A DNA stretch of 64,000 nt from Candidatus Dormiibacterota bacterium (GTDB taxonomy: Bacteria > Chloroflexota > Dormibacteria > Aeolococcales > Aeolococcaceae). Positions 1 through 8,006 of this stretch are shown piece after piece. Positions within the stretch are counted from its first letter, which is position 1. Each line of letters begins with the position of its first letter. Where the stretch lies: contig PMOL01000005.1 of NCBI GenBank assembly GCA_003162415.1, positions 256,064-320,063 on the forward strand. The letters run 5' to 3'. A program made the translations under genes and the position numbers. The notes beneath the pieces are model-generated. The model was given only the letters and a program-made list of their open reading frames with translations. It was not told the DNA's origin and made no database searches.

Positions 1-447
1 GGCGACGAGCCCTTCGTCGAGCAACCGCGCGAGCGCTCGCACCGAGGTCGGCCATGGTGTTCGCAGGTCAGGGGCGTGGATCAAATAGAGGTCGATGGGA
101 AGGCCATCCAGGGCTGCGAGGCTGGACTCGCAATCGGCAAGGATCGCCTTGGCGCGACCGTCCGGGATCCACGCACTTGCGACCCGGGTCATGCCGCCTT
201 TGGTGACGATCTTCGCGCGCCGGTCGGCGCCGCATGTGCGCAATGCGCTGGACAGGAGCCGTTCGTTCCGTCCATACGACGCATCGTCGCCGTATGCATG
301 CGCGGTATCGAAGACGGTGATCCCAGCCGCAGCGGCGGCGGCGATGGTCTCGGACGCCAGGGCGTCGTCGCCTTCTGACACCGGCAGGCGCATGCAACCG
401 AGGCCGATACGGAGTCCCAGGGTCTCGAGCCAGCGCTGACGGTTCAG
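1..447 (-). CDS. Aldo/keto reductase, N-terminal part (cut by window edge)
   Basis: The minus strand reads through as the first 149 codons of an aldo/keto reductase, an NADPH-dependent carbonyl reductase with a TIM-barrel fold. Visible family motifs are the first strand RIGLGCMRLPV, the catalytic Asp/Tyr region FDTAHAYG and the catalytic Lys in VTKGG. The chain continues as LIHAPD before leaving the window at base 1. No ATG, GTG or TTG precedes the first strand: an in-frame TGA lies at 453-451 and the only NTG start is CTG at 447. Starting at the internal ATG (393) would delete the first strand of the barrel. A TACCCT hexamer seven bases before the CTG fits a leaderless CTG start. The ORF track shows only shadows here. 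Substrate unknown. Confidence 0.75.
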   Translation of the reverse strand, partial: MNRQRWLETLGLRIGLGCMRLPVSEGDDALASETIAAAAAAGITVFDTAHAYGDDASYGRNERLLSSALRTCGADRRAKIVTKGGMTRVASAWIPDGRAKAILADCESSLAALDGLPIDLYLIHAPDLRTPWPTSVRALARLLDEGLVA

Positions 448-454
448 GCTTCAG

Positions 455-460
455 AGGGTA
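455..460 (-). promoter_or_regulatory. Candidate -10 hexamer (TACCCT) for the aldo/keto reductase
   Basis: On the minus strand TACCCT is followed by seven bases and then the CTG proposed as start codon. Transcription would begin at or next to the start codon. It fits the TANNNT pattern seen before several other genes here. Confidence 0.4.
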
Positions 461-572
461 CGGCACAGAGCGGTGCTGAGACGCGACGCTTTTGGTCCCA
501 GCAGTACCCTCTCGCCGCTGTTAGGGTGCAACGCACTCGTGCAGCCGCAGGAGAGGCCAGAAGGGAGAAGCC

Positions 573-2786
573 GTGACGCATTGTCATCAGGTCCGGTCAC
601 TGACAGCGCTTCTGGGCTCCGTGGCGATCGCGGCCATGGCGGGCTCGCTTCCGGCTGCGGCGCATCAGGCCTCGAGAGCGTTCCCAGCGGGCGTCCAGCC
701 CGATCATCTCGTCACCCTCGTCACCGGTCAGCGCGTGCTCGAAACGGTGAGCGCCAACGGCGCCACGGTCATCAGCGCCGCTCCGTCCGTGGCGTCGCCG
801 CTGCTGTCTTTCGAAGTCAATTCGGCGTGGTATGCCGTTCCAGCTGTGGCGGTGCACAGTGTCGGCGCACAACTCGATCCGGCGCTGTTCGACCTCTCCG
901 CATTGAGCAAGGCCGAGGCTGCGACTCCTGGTCAGGTTCCCGTGCAGGTGCAGTGGCAGGGCGCATCCGCGCCGGCGATGCCCTGGTTGCTTCATCCGAC
1001 GACGATCACCGCGGGTGTGACCGACGGCGTGGTGACAACCGCATCCGGTCCAGCGCTGCAGGGTGCGCTTGCTGCCGGGACGCTCCCGACCATCAGCCGG
1101 ATCAGCCTGCTGGGTGCCGTAACCGCGCCTTCCATGCCGTACGCGGGCTTCACGCTGCACACGCTGACGGTCAACGGCATCGATTTCAAAGGTGCGCCGG
1201 ATACCGGTGACATCGCGATTCTCATCAACGCGGACGATGCGCTTCGGAATGCCGGAGTGGGCTTTGCGCAGTGGTATCGCGGGGTATTCAAGGTGAGCGT
1301 TCCGGACGGCCACTACTCGCTGCTGGGCGACTTCGTGCACTTTTCCAAAACCGGCGTCGTGGCAGGTGGAGGCCCGACGTCCGGCGGTCAAGAGCATATG
1401 GCGATCATGAACTTCACCGTGCACGGAAACACGACGGTGACCGTCGACGCGCGCTCCGCCACCGCCCGCGTCGCAGTCCTTACGCCCCTTCCCACCGATG
1501 TCGGGTCCGCCACCGCCACGTGGCAGCGCGACAGCCGGGTGAACGGTGGTACAGCCTTCGCAACCGGGTGGTCAATCGGTGGCGGCGCACCTCCCTTCAG
1601 CGTCTACGTCAGTCCGGGGCCTGCGCCGGCGGTGGGCACGCAGGGATGGGTGACATCCTTCCACCTCGATTCGCCCTCCACAAGTTCCACACCGTACTCG
1701 TATGACGTGACCTACGGTGGTGAGGGTGCCATCTCGAGCGTGCAGCGCCATCACGTCCGAGCATCGCAGCTGGCAAAGGTCGCAACGCGCTATTTCAGCG
1801 ACATCGCGGGTAACCAGGAGATGGAGATACGTCCATCTTTCTTCCCGTGGCAGTTCTTCTCCACTGGAATCCCGGACATTTTCAGCGCCCCACTCAATCG
1901 AACCGAGTACGTTCTCGCAGCGCCCGACCTCCTTTGGACGCAATCGGTGGTCGCCGATGCGAACACGTTCGCGGGGATGACTCAGGATTCGCCTCGCGTC
2001 TTCGCCCCGGGAGAGACCACCAGTGCGGACTGGAACGGCGGGCCCATCGGCCCCGGGGTCCCAGTCGACACCGGGGCCGCCGCCAGCGTCCCGTTCATCC
2101 AGGGCTGCCCGGCCTGTGTCGAAGCAGGGATGCTCGAGCTGTCCGTGTTTCCGTTCGGGGACAATCCGCCGGGTCATTACGGTTTCCCCAACTTCCCGAC
2201 GCCGGGTCTGACGGAAACTGACGCATACACGATCTGGCAGGACGGCGTCGCGATCAGCACGGGACAGGATCCGCTCGGCGTCGCAGTTCCGATCGCGTCC
2301 GGCCCCGCCCACTACCAGCTGCAGTACAGCGTCGCCATGACCGCACCCTGGCGAACCCTGTCCACGGCTGAGACGACGACGTGGAGCTTTTCCACCCCCG
2401 CGTCCACGAGCACGCAACCCCCCGCGGGATGGGTGTGCTTCAGTGGCACAAGTTTGGGTTGCAGCGTCGTGGCACTGATGCTCCCGAACTATCAGCTTCC
2501 CGAGGACGAGACCGGTCACGTTGCGTCAGGACCGGTGATGTTCCAGCTGGGGGTATCGCACATCCTCGGCGTCTCCATCGCCGCGACGTCGGCACAGGTC
2601 TCGGTCTCGTTCGACGGCGGCACGACCTGGGTTCCCGCCCACGTGAGTGCGAGCGGCGCCAACAGATTCGCGGTCAGCTACACGGATCCGACGACCGCCG
2701 GCACGGCTGCGATCCGTATCCATGTCACCGATGCCAAGGGCGGCGTTCTCGACCAGACGATCTTCAACGCGTACGCATTTCCATGA
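573..2786 (+). CDS. Secreted protein with subtilase-type accessory modules but no catalytic domain
   Basis: A 737-residue protein starting at GTG 573, preceded by the ribosome-binding sequence gggag. Residues 1-31 are a signal peptide (hydrophobic core LTALLGSVAIAAMAGSL, AAAH cleavage region), so it is exported. Around residues 44-55 HLVTLVTGQRVL resembles the opening of actinobacterial S8 subtilases. From about residue 195, LTVNGIDFKGAPDTGDIAIL and PDGHYSLLGDF resemble the module that follows the catalytic domain in those proteases. No subtilase Asp/His/Ser motif is present: GTSMAAP and HGTH-type motifs are absent. The C-terminal part is beta-rich and ends with a domain containing VSVSFDGGTTW. 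The next gene is a secreted S53 peptidase 31 bases downstream, so a shared role is likely. Function not assigned; the family comparison is from memory of motifs. Confidence 0.7.
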   Translation: MTHCHQVRSLTALLGSVAIAAMAGSLPAAAHQASRAFPAGVQPDHLVTLVTGQRVLETVSANGATVISAAPSVASPLLSFEVNSAWYAVPAVAVHSVGAQLDPALFDLSALSKAEAATPGQVPVQVQWQGASAPAMPWLLHPTTITAGVTDGVVTTASGPALQGALAAGTLPTISRISLLGAVTAPSMPYAGFTLHTLTVNGIDFKGAPDTGDIAILINADDALRNAGVGFAQWYRGVFKVSVPDGHYSLLGDFVHFSKTGVVAGGGPTSGGQEHMAIMNFTVHGNTTVTVDARSATARVAVLTPLPTDVGSATATWQRDSRVNGGTAFATGWSIGGGAPPFSVYVSPGPAPAVGTQGWVTSFHLDSPSTSSTPYSYDVTYGGEGAISSVQRHHVRASQLAKVATRYFSDIAGNQEMEIRPSFFPWQFFSTGIPDIFSAPLNRTEYVLAAPDLLWTQSVVADANTFAGMTQDSPRVFAPGETTSADWNGGPIGPGVPVDTGAAASVPFIQGCPACVEAGMLELSVFPFGDNPPGHYGFPNFPTPGLTETDAYTIWQDGVAISTGQDPLGVAVPIASGPAHYQLQYSVAMTAPWRTLSTAETTTWSFSTPASTSTQPPAGWVCFSGTSLGCSVVALMLPNYQLPEDETGHVASGPVMFQLGVSHILGVSIAATSAQVSVSFDGGTTWVPAHVSASGANRFAVSYTDPTTAGTAAIRIHVTDAKGGVLDQTIFNAYAFP

Positions 2787-2817
2787 AGACGTTCGTCCAG
2801 ATGAAAGGAACACCACA

Positions 2818-3996
2818 GTGAAGAGTCAGTGGATCGCGATCGGGTCGCTGCTGGTGGCTTCGGTCGCGGGGGGTACGATCAGTCAGGCGGCTGATCCCGG
2901 TGCGAGCTCTACTCAGGTGTGCGCAACTCCCGCGCCCGGCACGGCGCATTGTCTCGCCGATGTCGTGACCGGTCTTCCGATTGCGCGTTCTACGGGCACG
3001 ATCATCGGATACAGCGCGTCCCAACTCGAATCGGCCTACAAGCTGCCAATCACCCGGGGGGCGGGACAGACCATTGCGCTCGTCGATGCTTACGACGATC
3101 CCACCGCCGAGTCGGACCTCGCGACCTACCGCAGCGCGAACGGGCTCGCGCCATGCACCACATCGAATGGCTGCTTCCGCAAGCTCAATGAGAGTGGCGC
3201 AGCCGGGCCGTATCCGATTGCCGATCCCGGGTGGGGCATCGAGATCTCGCTGGACCTTGACATGGTCTCAGCCGGCTGCCCTCGCTGTGACATCGTGCTC
3301 GTCGAGGGGTCGTCTCCCTCCGTACTGGATCTCGGAATCTCCGAAGACACTGCGGCAGGCCTCGGCGTGGCGGCAATCTCCAACAGCTACGGCTTGCCGG
3401 AGTTCAACGGGATGCAGCAGTACGAGAAGTACTACCGCCATCCAGGGACGGCGATCCTCGTCTCCACCGGTGACTTCGGGTTCGGCCCGGCGAACTTCCC
3501 GGCGGTCATGTCGAGCGTCATCGCTGTTGGTGGCACGTCACTCTTCCCCGCGAGCACCGCGCGAGGGTATTCGGAGATTGCGTGGAGCGGGGCGTCGAGC
3601 GGTTGCTCTGCCTACATCACCAAGCCCTCGTGGCAGCACGATACCCGCTGCTCGATGCGCATGGTCGCCGACGTTTCGGCCGACGCCGACCCCAACCCTG
3701 GCCTCGCCGTGTACGACACGAGCTTTCCGCCCGGATTCGATGGACTCAACCCCGGGTGGATCGCCGTCGGCGGGACGAGCGCGTCCTCGCCGTTTGTCGC
3801 TGGTGTCGTTGGCCTTGCGGGCAACGGGAAGACGATGGCCTCGTCATTTCCGTATCACCACGTCAGTGATTTCTTCGACGTTGTCGGTGGCTCCAACGGA
3901 TTCTGCGGCGGCATTCACGACTACCTCTGCAACGCCGTCAAGGGCTATGACGGACCGACCGGCATCGGAAGCCCGAACGGGGCGGGAGGTCTCTAG
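2818..3996 (+). CDS. Secreted S53 (sedolisin-family) serine-carboxyl peptidase
   Basis: The start is GTG 2818, with aaagga about ten bases upstream; the longer ORF in the track runs back into the previous gene. The 392-residue protein has a signal peptide (WIAIGSLLVASVAGGTISQAA). It then has GAGQTIALVDAYDDP, the Glu/Asp pair in GIEISLDLD (E-x3-D spacing as in sedolisins), the oxyanion Asp in STGDFG, and the nucleophile Ser in GGTSASSP. The C-terminal YDGPTGIGSPNG matches the calcium-site region of the family. Only about 35 residues separate the signal peptide from the catalytic fold, so the long propeptide of classical sedolisins is missing. Probably a secreted endopeptidase, co-transcribed with the preceding gene. 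Its TAG stop shares CTAG with the convergent ABC permease. Confidence 0.88.
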   Translation: MKSQWIAIGSLLVASVAGGTISQAADPGASSTQVCATPAPGTAHCLADVVTGLPIARSTGTIIGYSASQLESAYKLPITRGAGQTIALVDAYDDPTAESDLATYRSANGLAPCTTSNGCFRKLNESGAAGPYPIADPGWGIEISLDLDMVSAGCPRCDIVLVEGSSPSVLDLGISEDTAAGLGVAAISNSYGLPEFNGMQQYEKYYRHPGTAILVSTGDFGFGPANFPAVMSSVIAVGGTSLFPASTARGYSEIAWSGASSGCSAYITKPSWQHDTRCSMRMVADVSADADPNPGLAVYDTSFPPGFDGLNPGWIAVGGTSASSPFVAGVVGLAGNGKTMASSFPYHHVSDFFDVVGGSNGFCGGIHDYLCNAVKGYDGPTGIGSPNGAGGL

Positions 3997-4820
3997 CCGA
4001 CCCGCCGGTAGCTCCGCACAGCCAACGGGACGAAGACGATCAGCACGCCCGCGAGCCACACGATGCTCTCCCAGAGCGCCGGGTTCAACGGAAACGCCGG
4101 GCCGCCCAGTGCCATCGAGCGCATCGCGTCGATGACGAGGGTTACCGGCTGATTCTTGGCGAACACCTGCAGCCAGCTGGGCATCGTGGCGATCGGCACG
4201 AACGCCGAGCTGACAAAGGTCAGCGGGAAGATCCAGATCAGACCGAAGGCCTGCACCGATTCCTCGTCCTTGATCGCGAGTCCCACGAATGCCGATACGG
4301 AGCACACGGCAATCCCGAACGCTTCTGCGAGGAGGATCATGCCGATCGCGCCGACGACTCCATTCTGAAAGCGGAAGCCGACGGCGTAGCCGACGCCGAT
4401 GATCACCAGGATCACGATCAGCATCCGGATGGAGTCGGCGATGAGTCTGCCGGCAAGCACCGCGGAGCGAGCCATCGGCATGGCACGGAAGCGGTCGATG
4501 ACTCCCTTGGTCGCTTCCTGAGCGAGAGCGATCGCGGTCGCGAAGGTTGCGAATGCAGCAGTCTGGGCGATGATGCCGGGCATCAGGTAGCTGACGTACC
4601 CGCCCGATCCCGGTGCCTGGATGGCGCCGCCGAACACGTACCGGAAGAGCAGCACAAAGATCACCGGCTGCACGACGGTGAAGACGATGTAGGCCGGGAC
4701 GCGCAGCCACACCAGAAGATTTCGACGCGTCATCACCAGCGAGTCGCTGATCGCCCAGCGGGCCATCTGCGCTGCACCGGGCCGGACCCTGGTGTTCACC
4801 GGTTCTGCGATGGCGGTCAT
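3993..4820 (-). CDS. ABC-2 type exporter permease (DrrB-like)
   Basis: A 275-residue membrane protein with about six hydrophobic segments in the usual ABC-2 permease arrangement: VFTVVQPVIFVLLFRYVFG near the N-terminus, VSYLMPGIIAQTAAFATFATAIALA, MLIVILVIIGVGYAVGF, IGMILLAEAFGIAVC, and a last segment IVWLAGVLIVFVPLAV. The motif MRSMALGGP near the end is common in daunorubicin-type DrrB permeases. ATG overlaps the TGA of the ATPase gene by four bases (4817-4820), indicating translational coupling. With that ATPase it would form a drug or lipid exporter under the TetR gene upstream. Substrate cannot be read from the sequence. Confidence 0.88.
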   Translation of the reverse strand: MTAIAEPVNTRVRPGAAQMARWAISDSLVMTRRNLLVWLRVPAYIVFTVVQPVIFVLLFRYVFGGAIQAPGSGGYVSYLMPGIIAQTAAFATFATAIALAQEATKGVIDRFRAMPMARSAVLAGRLIADSIRMLIVILVIIGVGYAVGFRFQNGVVGAIGMILLAEAFGIAVCSVSAFVGLAIKDEESVQAFGLIWIFPLTFVSSAFVPIATMPSWLQVFAKNQPVTLVIDAMRSMALGGPAFPLNPALWESIVWLAGVLIVFVPLAVRSYRRVG

Positions 4821-5833
4821 GACGGCACTCCTGCGGTTGGGGTCTTGTGCGCTTTGCTCCCGATCTCCGGCGGCGCTTCGGTTGCATGACCGGTGACCGC
4901 CAGGAACACGTCGTCGAGCGAAGGCCGGTGCAGGGCAAGGTTCTCGGTCACGACGCCTGAGGCATCCAGGCGCCGCACGGCTTCGACGAGAGCCGTCGAT
5001 CCGCGATTCCCGACGGCCACCTTGACGCGCCTCGTCTCCGTCTCGACAGTCGGGGTGGAGTCCGACAGTCCGGCGACGGCTGTGACCGCGTCATCGAGCC
5101 GGCTGCGGTCAGGCACTGTGAATTCCAGGAGATCGCCTCCGACCTGATCTTTGAGCTGATTCGGCGTCCCCGAGGCGATGACCCGGCCGTGATCGACGAC
5201 CACGATCGTGTTCGCAAGCTCATCGGCCTCGTCGAGGTACTGCGTCGTCAGCAACAGGGTCGTGCCGCGGCCGACCAGCTCCCGGATGATGTCCCACATT
5301 CCGAGCCGCCCATAGGGGTCGAGGCCGGTGGTCGGCTCGTCGAGAAAGAGCACGGACGGCTCGGCGACGAGGCTTGCCGCGAGGTCGAGCCGCCGCTGCA
5401 TGCCGCCCGAGTACGTTTTTGCGGGGCGGTCGGCGGCGTCCGCAATATCGAATCGCTCGAGCAGCTCGGCGGCCCGTCCCCGGACGCTCGATCGCGGCAT
5501 GTGGTTGAGGCGCCCCATGATCTCGAGGTTCTCACGCCCGGTGAGCTCGAGCTGAATGGCCGTCGACTGGCCGGCAAGGCCTATCCGGCGGCGGACGGCA
5601 GCGGCGTCCCGGACCACGTCGTAGCCCTCGATGATGACCCGGCCCGAATCCGGGCGCAGCAGCGTGGTCAGGACGCGAACCGCGGTGGTCTTACCGGCGC
5701 CGTTGGGTCCGAGCATGCCGAGCACGCTTCCGCGAGGAACCGCGAAATCGATCCCGCGCAGCGCATGCACCTCGCCGAAGGACTTGTGCAGCGCGGCGAC
5801 CTCGATGGCGAAATCGGTGTTGGTGAGAGTCAT
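4817..5833 (-). CDS. ABC exporter ATP-binding protein (DrrA-like)
   Basis: The nucleotide-binding subunit of the exporter, 338 residues from ATG 5833. The track start at 5854 is a TTG seven codons earlier and is less likely. It has Walker A GPNGAGKT, the ABC signature YSGGMQRRLD, Walker B VLFLDEPTTGLDP and the switch His in LLTTQYLDEAD. About 90 residues follow the ATPase core, typical of DrrA-type proteins (LDDVFLAVTGH near the end). It follows the TetR gene by about 60 bases on the same strand and overlaps the permease gene, so tetR-ATPase-permease is probably one operon. Confidence 0.9.
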   Translation of the reverse strand: MTLTNTDFAIEVAALHKSFGEVHALRGIDFAVPRGSVLGMLGPNGAGKTTAVRVLTTLLRPDSGRVIIEGYDVVRDAAAVRRRIGLAGQSTAIQLELTGRENLEIMGRLNHMPRSSVRGRAAELLERFDIADAADRPAKTYSGGMQRRLDLAASLVAEPSVLFLDEPTTGLDPYGRLGMWDIIRELVGRGTTLLLTTQYLDEADELANTIVVVDHGRVIASGTPNQLKDQVGGDLLEFTVPDRSRLDDAVTAVAGLSDSTPTVETETRRVKVAVGNRGSTALVEAVRRLDASGVVTENLALHRPSLDDVFLAVTGHATEAPPEIGSKAHKTPTAGVPS

Positions 5834-5893
5834 GGACGCACGAGGATAGGGCAAGCGGGCCGAACGACCACCTGCGGCTTACGGCGTAGGGAG

Positions 5894-6490
5894 TTAGTCC
5901 AGCTTCGCGACCCGTTTGACGAGGGCAATGACATCGGGAGCGACGTCGACGGGGTCCGCCCCCGCGCCCGCAAATGCGTCGATGAAGGCGAACCCGGTGA
6001 GCACGTGGATTGCATGGACAACGTCGGCGTGATCGGCGCCGGGGTGGCCGCCCTCAGCAACGCGACCGAGCAGCACCCTGAGGCCCTCGAGCCGGCGCGT
6101 GTCTCGTTCTGAGCTCCCAAGCGCGCTTCGACCGAGCACCACCATCGCGTGGAGGCGTCTGAGGAGCAGGCGATGTGTGGAGTAGAAACCGCAGAAGATC
6201 TCCACGAACCGCTCCAGCGCGGCAATCGGGTCGGCCTGACTGAAGGCATCGGGCAGCTGGGTCAGGCCGCCCGACTCGGCGAGGTCATCGAAGATCGCTT
6301 CGACGAGCGCCTCGCGACCGCCAAAACGGTCGTAGACGGTGACGCGAGCAACACCGGCTTTGCGCGCCACAGCCTCGAGGGTGAAGGCGTCACTGCCGAC
6401 CAGCACGCGTTCGGCGGCGACGATGATCCTGATGCGGGTTGCGTCCATGTCGGAGCGACGCTGCTTCAGCTCGTAGGGCCGGGGGCTCAT
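5894..6490 (-). CDS. TetR-family transcriptional regulator of the ABC exporter
   Basis: A 198-residue TetR repressor. The N-terminal helix-turn-helix reads FTLEAVARKAGVARVTVYDRFGGREALVEAIF, followed by a helical ligand-binding domain. Starts at ATG 6490 or ATG 6451 (MDATRIR) are both possible; the first is followed by a basic tail typical of the family. The gene leads the exporter operon and is divergent from a small membrane protein gene. An inverted repeat TTACA-N10-TGTAA lies between the two genes over both candidate -10 hexamers. Auto-repression plus control of both directions is therefore likely. The inducer is unknown. Confidence 0.88.
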   Translation of the reverse strand: MSPRPYELKQRRSDMDATRIRIIVAAERVLVGSDAFTLEAVARKAGVARVTVYDRFGGREALVEAIFDDLAESGGLTQLPDAFSQADPIAALERFVEIFCGFYSTHRLLLRRLHAMVVLGRSALGSSERDTRRLEGLRVLLGRVAEGGHPGADHADVVHAIHVLTGFAFIDAFAGAGADPVDVAPDVIALVKRVAKLD

Positions 6491-6501
6491 GGTTGCATTT
6501 C

Positions 6502-6524
6502 AGCTTACACTCTGTATGCTGTAA
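6502..6524. promoter_or_regulatory. Probable TetR operator overlapping divergent promoters
   Basis: TTACA (6505-6509) and TGTAA (6520-6524) form a perfect inverted repeat with a ten-base spacer; inside it TACActcTGTA is a second, shorter palindrome. The candidate minus-strand -10 TAAGCT (6507-6502) and the plus-strand -10 TATGCT (6515-6520) lie in or against the repeat. Bound TetR would block both the exporter operon and the 6569 gene. Confidence 0.6.
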
Positions 6525-6568
6525 AGCGTGACGCCGTACTCGAACCCGATCCACGGTGAGGAACGCTG

Positions 6569-7108
6569 ATGACCCTGTATGCCTTCGCCCTGTTCGTCCA
6601 CATCCTCGGCTCGTTGCTCCTGACCACGGCGTTCACCGCCGAGGGAATCGGCCTCTTCCAGCTCCGCCGCGCCATCACCGATTCGGCCGTCCGGCAGTGG
6701 GAAGGCATCCTGGGCCTCGCGCGGGTCTTCGGCCCCGCGTCAGTGGTCACGATCCTGGCCTCGGGGCTGTACATGATGATCTCGTCCTGGGGATGGGTTC
6801 CGTGGCTCGCGGTCGGGCTGCTTGCGTGGGTGCTGATCGCGGTGCTTGGGGCCGTCAACGGTATCCGCCTCAGCCTGACGATCCGGCAGCTGCCGACCGG
6901 CGCCGCGCCGGGGACGAGCCTTCAGAGCCGGGGTTTCGTCATCTCCTGGCTGACCCGGCTCTCGATCGCTGTTGGAATCGTGTTTCTCATGACCAACAAG
7001 CCGGATCTGCTCGCGGCACTGCTCTGCATCGTGGTCACCGCGGCCATCGGCGTCGCGGCCGCCGTGGCCCTGACCCGCGGTGGTCGCACGCGTTCGCCGG
7101 CCGTGTGA
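6569..7108 (+). CDS. Integral membrane protein, DUF2269-like
   Basis: A 179-residue hydrophobic protein with about five transmembrane segments (residues 5-27, 55-73, 75-98, 122-141, 147-167). The opening LYAFALFVHILGSLLL and later GLYMMISSWGWVPWLAVGLL resemble DUF2269-type membrane proteins of unknown function. A gtgagga ribosome-binding site lies just before ATG 6569. It is divergent from the tetR gene and shares its operator region, so it is probably induced together with the exporter. No enzymatic motif is seen. Confidence 0.7.
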   Translation: MTLYAFALFVHILGSLLLTTAFTAEGIGLFQLRRAITDSAVRQWEGILGLARVFGPASVVTILASGLYMMISSWGWVPWLAVGLLAWVLIAVLGAVNGIRLSLTIRQLPTGAAPGTSLQSRGFVISWLTRLSIAVGIVFLMTNKPDLLAALLCIVVTAAIGVAAAVALTRGGRTRSPAV

Positions 7109-7120
7109 CATTCTCAATGG

Positions 7121-7492
7121 GTGGCGTATCACGTCTCCGCTGACGAGTTCGAGCGCATCGCCGCCGAGGCGCTGGAGAGCATCCCGCCGGCGCTTCGCGC
7201 TCAGATGGATGCCGACAACCTGCTGATAACGATCCAGCAGGACGCGACCGAGGACGACCGCGGCGGAGGGATCGACCAGCGTGTGCTTGGTTATTTCCAG
7301 GGCAGCACCGAATCGACGTTCAGCGCGACTGGGTATCCCAAGAGGATCGTGCTGCTCCAGCATCACATCGAACGGTGGTCCAGGACGCGTGAGGAACTGG
7401 TCGACCAGGTGCACGACACCGTGCTGCACGAGGTTGCCCACTACTTCGGCATGAATCACAACGATATCGAGCAGACTCGACTGCACCACTGA
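7121..7492 (+). CDS. Small zinc metallopeptidase (Zincin_1/DUF1025-like)
   Basis: A 123-residue cytosolic protein from GTG 7121. The motif LHEVAHYFGMNH gives HExxH plus the downstream G and H of a short zincin active site, with D/E residues after it. Length and motif position near the C-terminus match the MTES_1575-like metallopeptidase family common in Actinomycetota. No signal peptide. It sits 12 bases after the DUF2269-like gene and 9 bases before the next, so it may be co-transcribed with both. The natural substrate of this family is not established. Confidence 0.8.
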   Translation: MAYHVSADEFERIAAEALESIPPALRAQMDADNLLITIQQDATEDDRGGGIDQRVLGYFQGSTESTFSATGYPKRIVLLQHHIERWSRTREELVDQVHDTVLHEVAHYFGMNHNDIEQTRLHH

Positions 7493-7501
7493 GGAGCGGC
7501 G

Positions 7502-7918
7502 ATGACCGGTGAACCAGATCCCAATCAGTACGACGATCGATCCGGCGCGATCACCAAACAGAGTCCGCTGTCGGTAGACGGCACGGTGGCGCGTCTCCTG
7601 GCACTCGTGACCTCGAAAGGGATGAGGGTCTTCGCGGTGATCGACCACAGCGGAGCCGCCGCCGGCGTCGGGCTGACCCTGCGGGATACCAAGGTCGTCG
7701 TCTTCGGCTCACCACTGGCGGGAACGCCGGTGATGCAAGCCTCTCCGCTCGCCGCTCTCGATCTGCCCCTCAAGGTCCTAGTCTGGGCGGACGGGAGCCA
7801 GACCAAGGTCAGCTACACCGCTCCGAGCGCCCTTATGGCCCGCTATGGGCTGACCCCGGAGTTGGCCGCGCGCCTCTCAGGTATCGACGCCCTGACCGAC
7901 GGCATCGTGGCGGCTTAG
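7502..7918 (+). CDS. DUF302-domain protein
   Basis: A 138-residue soluble protein. The pattern SVDGTVARLLALVTSKGMRVFAVIDHSGAAAGVGLTLRDTKVVVFGSP, followed by LDLPLKVLVWAD, matches DUF302, a small alpha/beta fold of unknown function. The C-terminus adds a tail YGLTPELAARLSGIDALTDGI that is frequent in bacterial members. Start ATG 7502 follows gaggagcg. Probably the last gene of a small plus-strand unit starting at 6569. Confidence 0.78.
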   Translation: MTGEPDPNQYDDRSGAITKQSPLSVDGTVARLLALVTSKGMRVFAVIDHSGAAAGVGLTLRDTKVVVFGSPLAGTPVMQASPLAALDLPLKVLVWADGSQTKVSYTAPSALMARYGLTPELAARLSGIDALTDGIVAA

Positions 7919-8006
7919 GAGGAACCGCGCGGAGGTTGCGGCGCCGTTCCGGGATTGCTCGCAGGCACCGACCCGCCGGAACATCGTCGCCCACGCTCGT
8001 AGCCTG

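Noticed and set aside
7919-8006. Possible regulatory element before the GGDEF-EAL gene
   Set aside because: TAGCCT lies only one base before the ATG, too close for a -10, and no repeat or hairpin was convincing.
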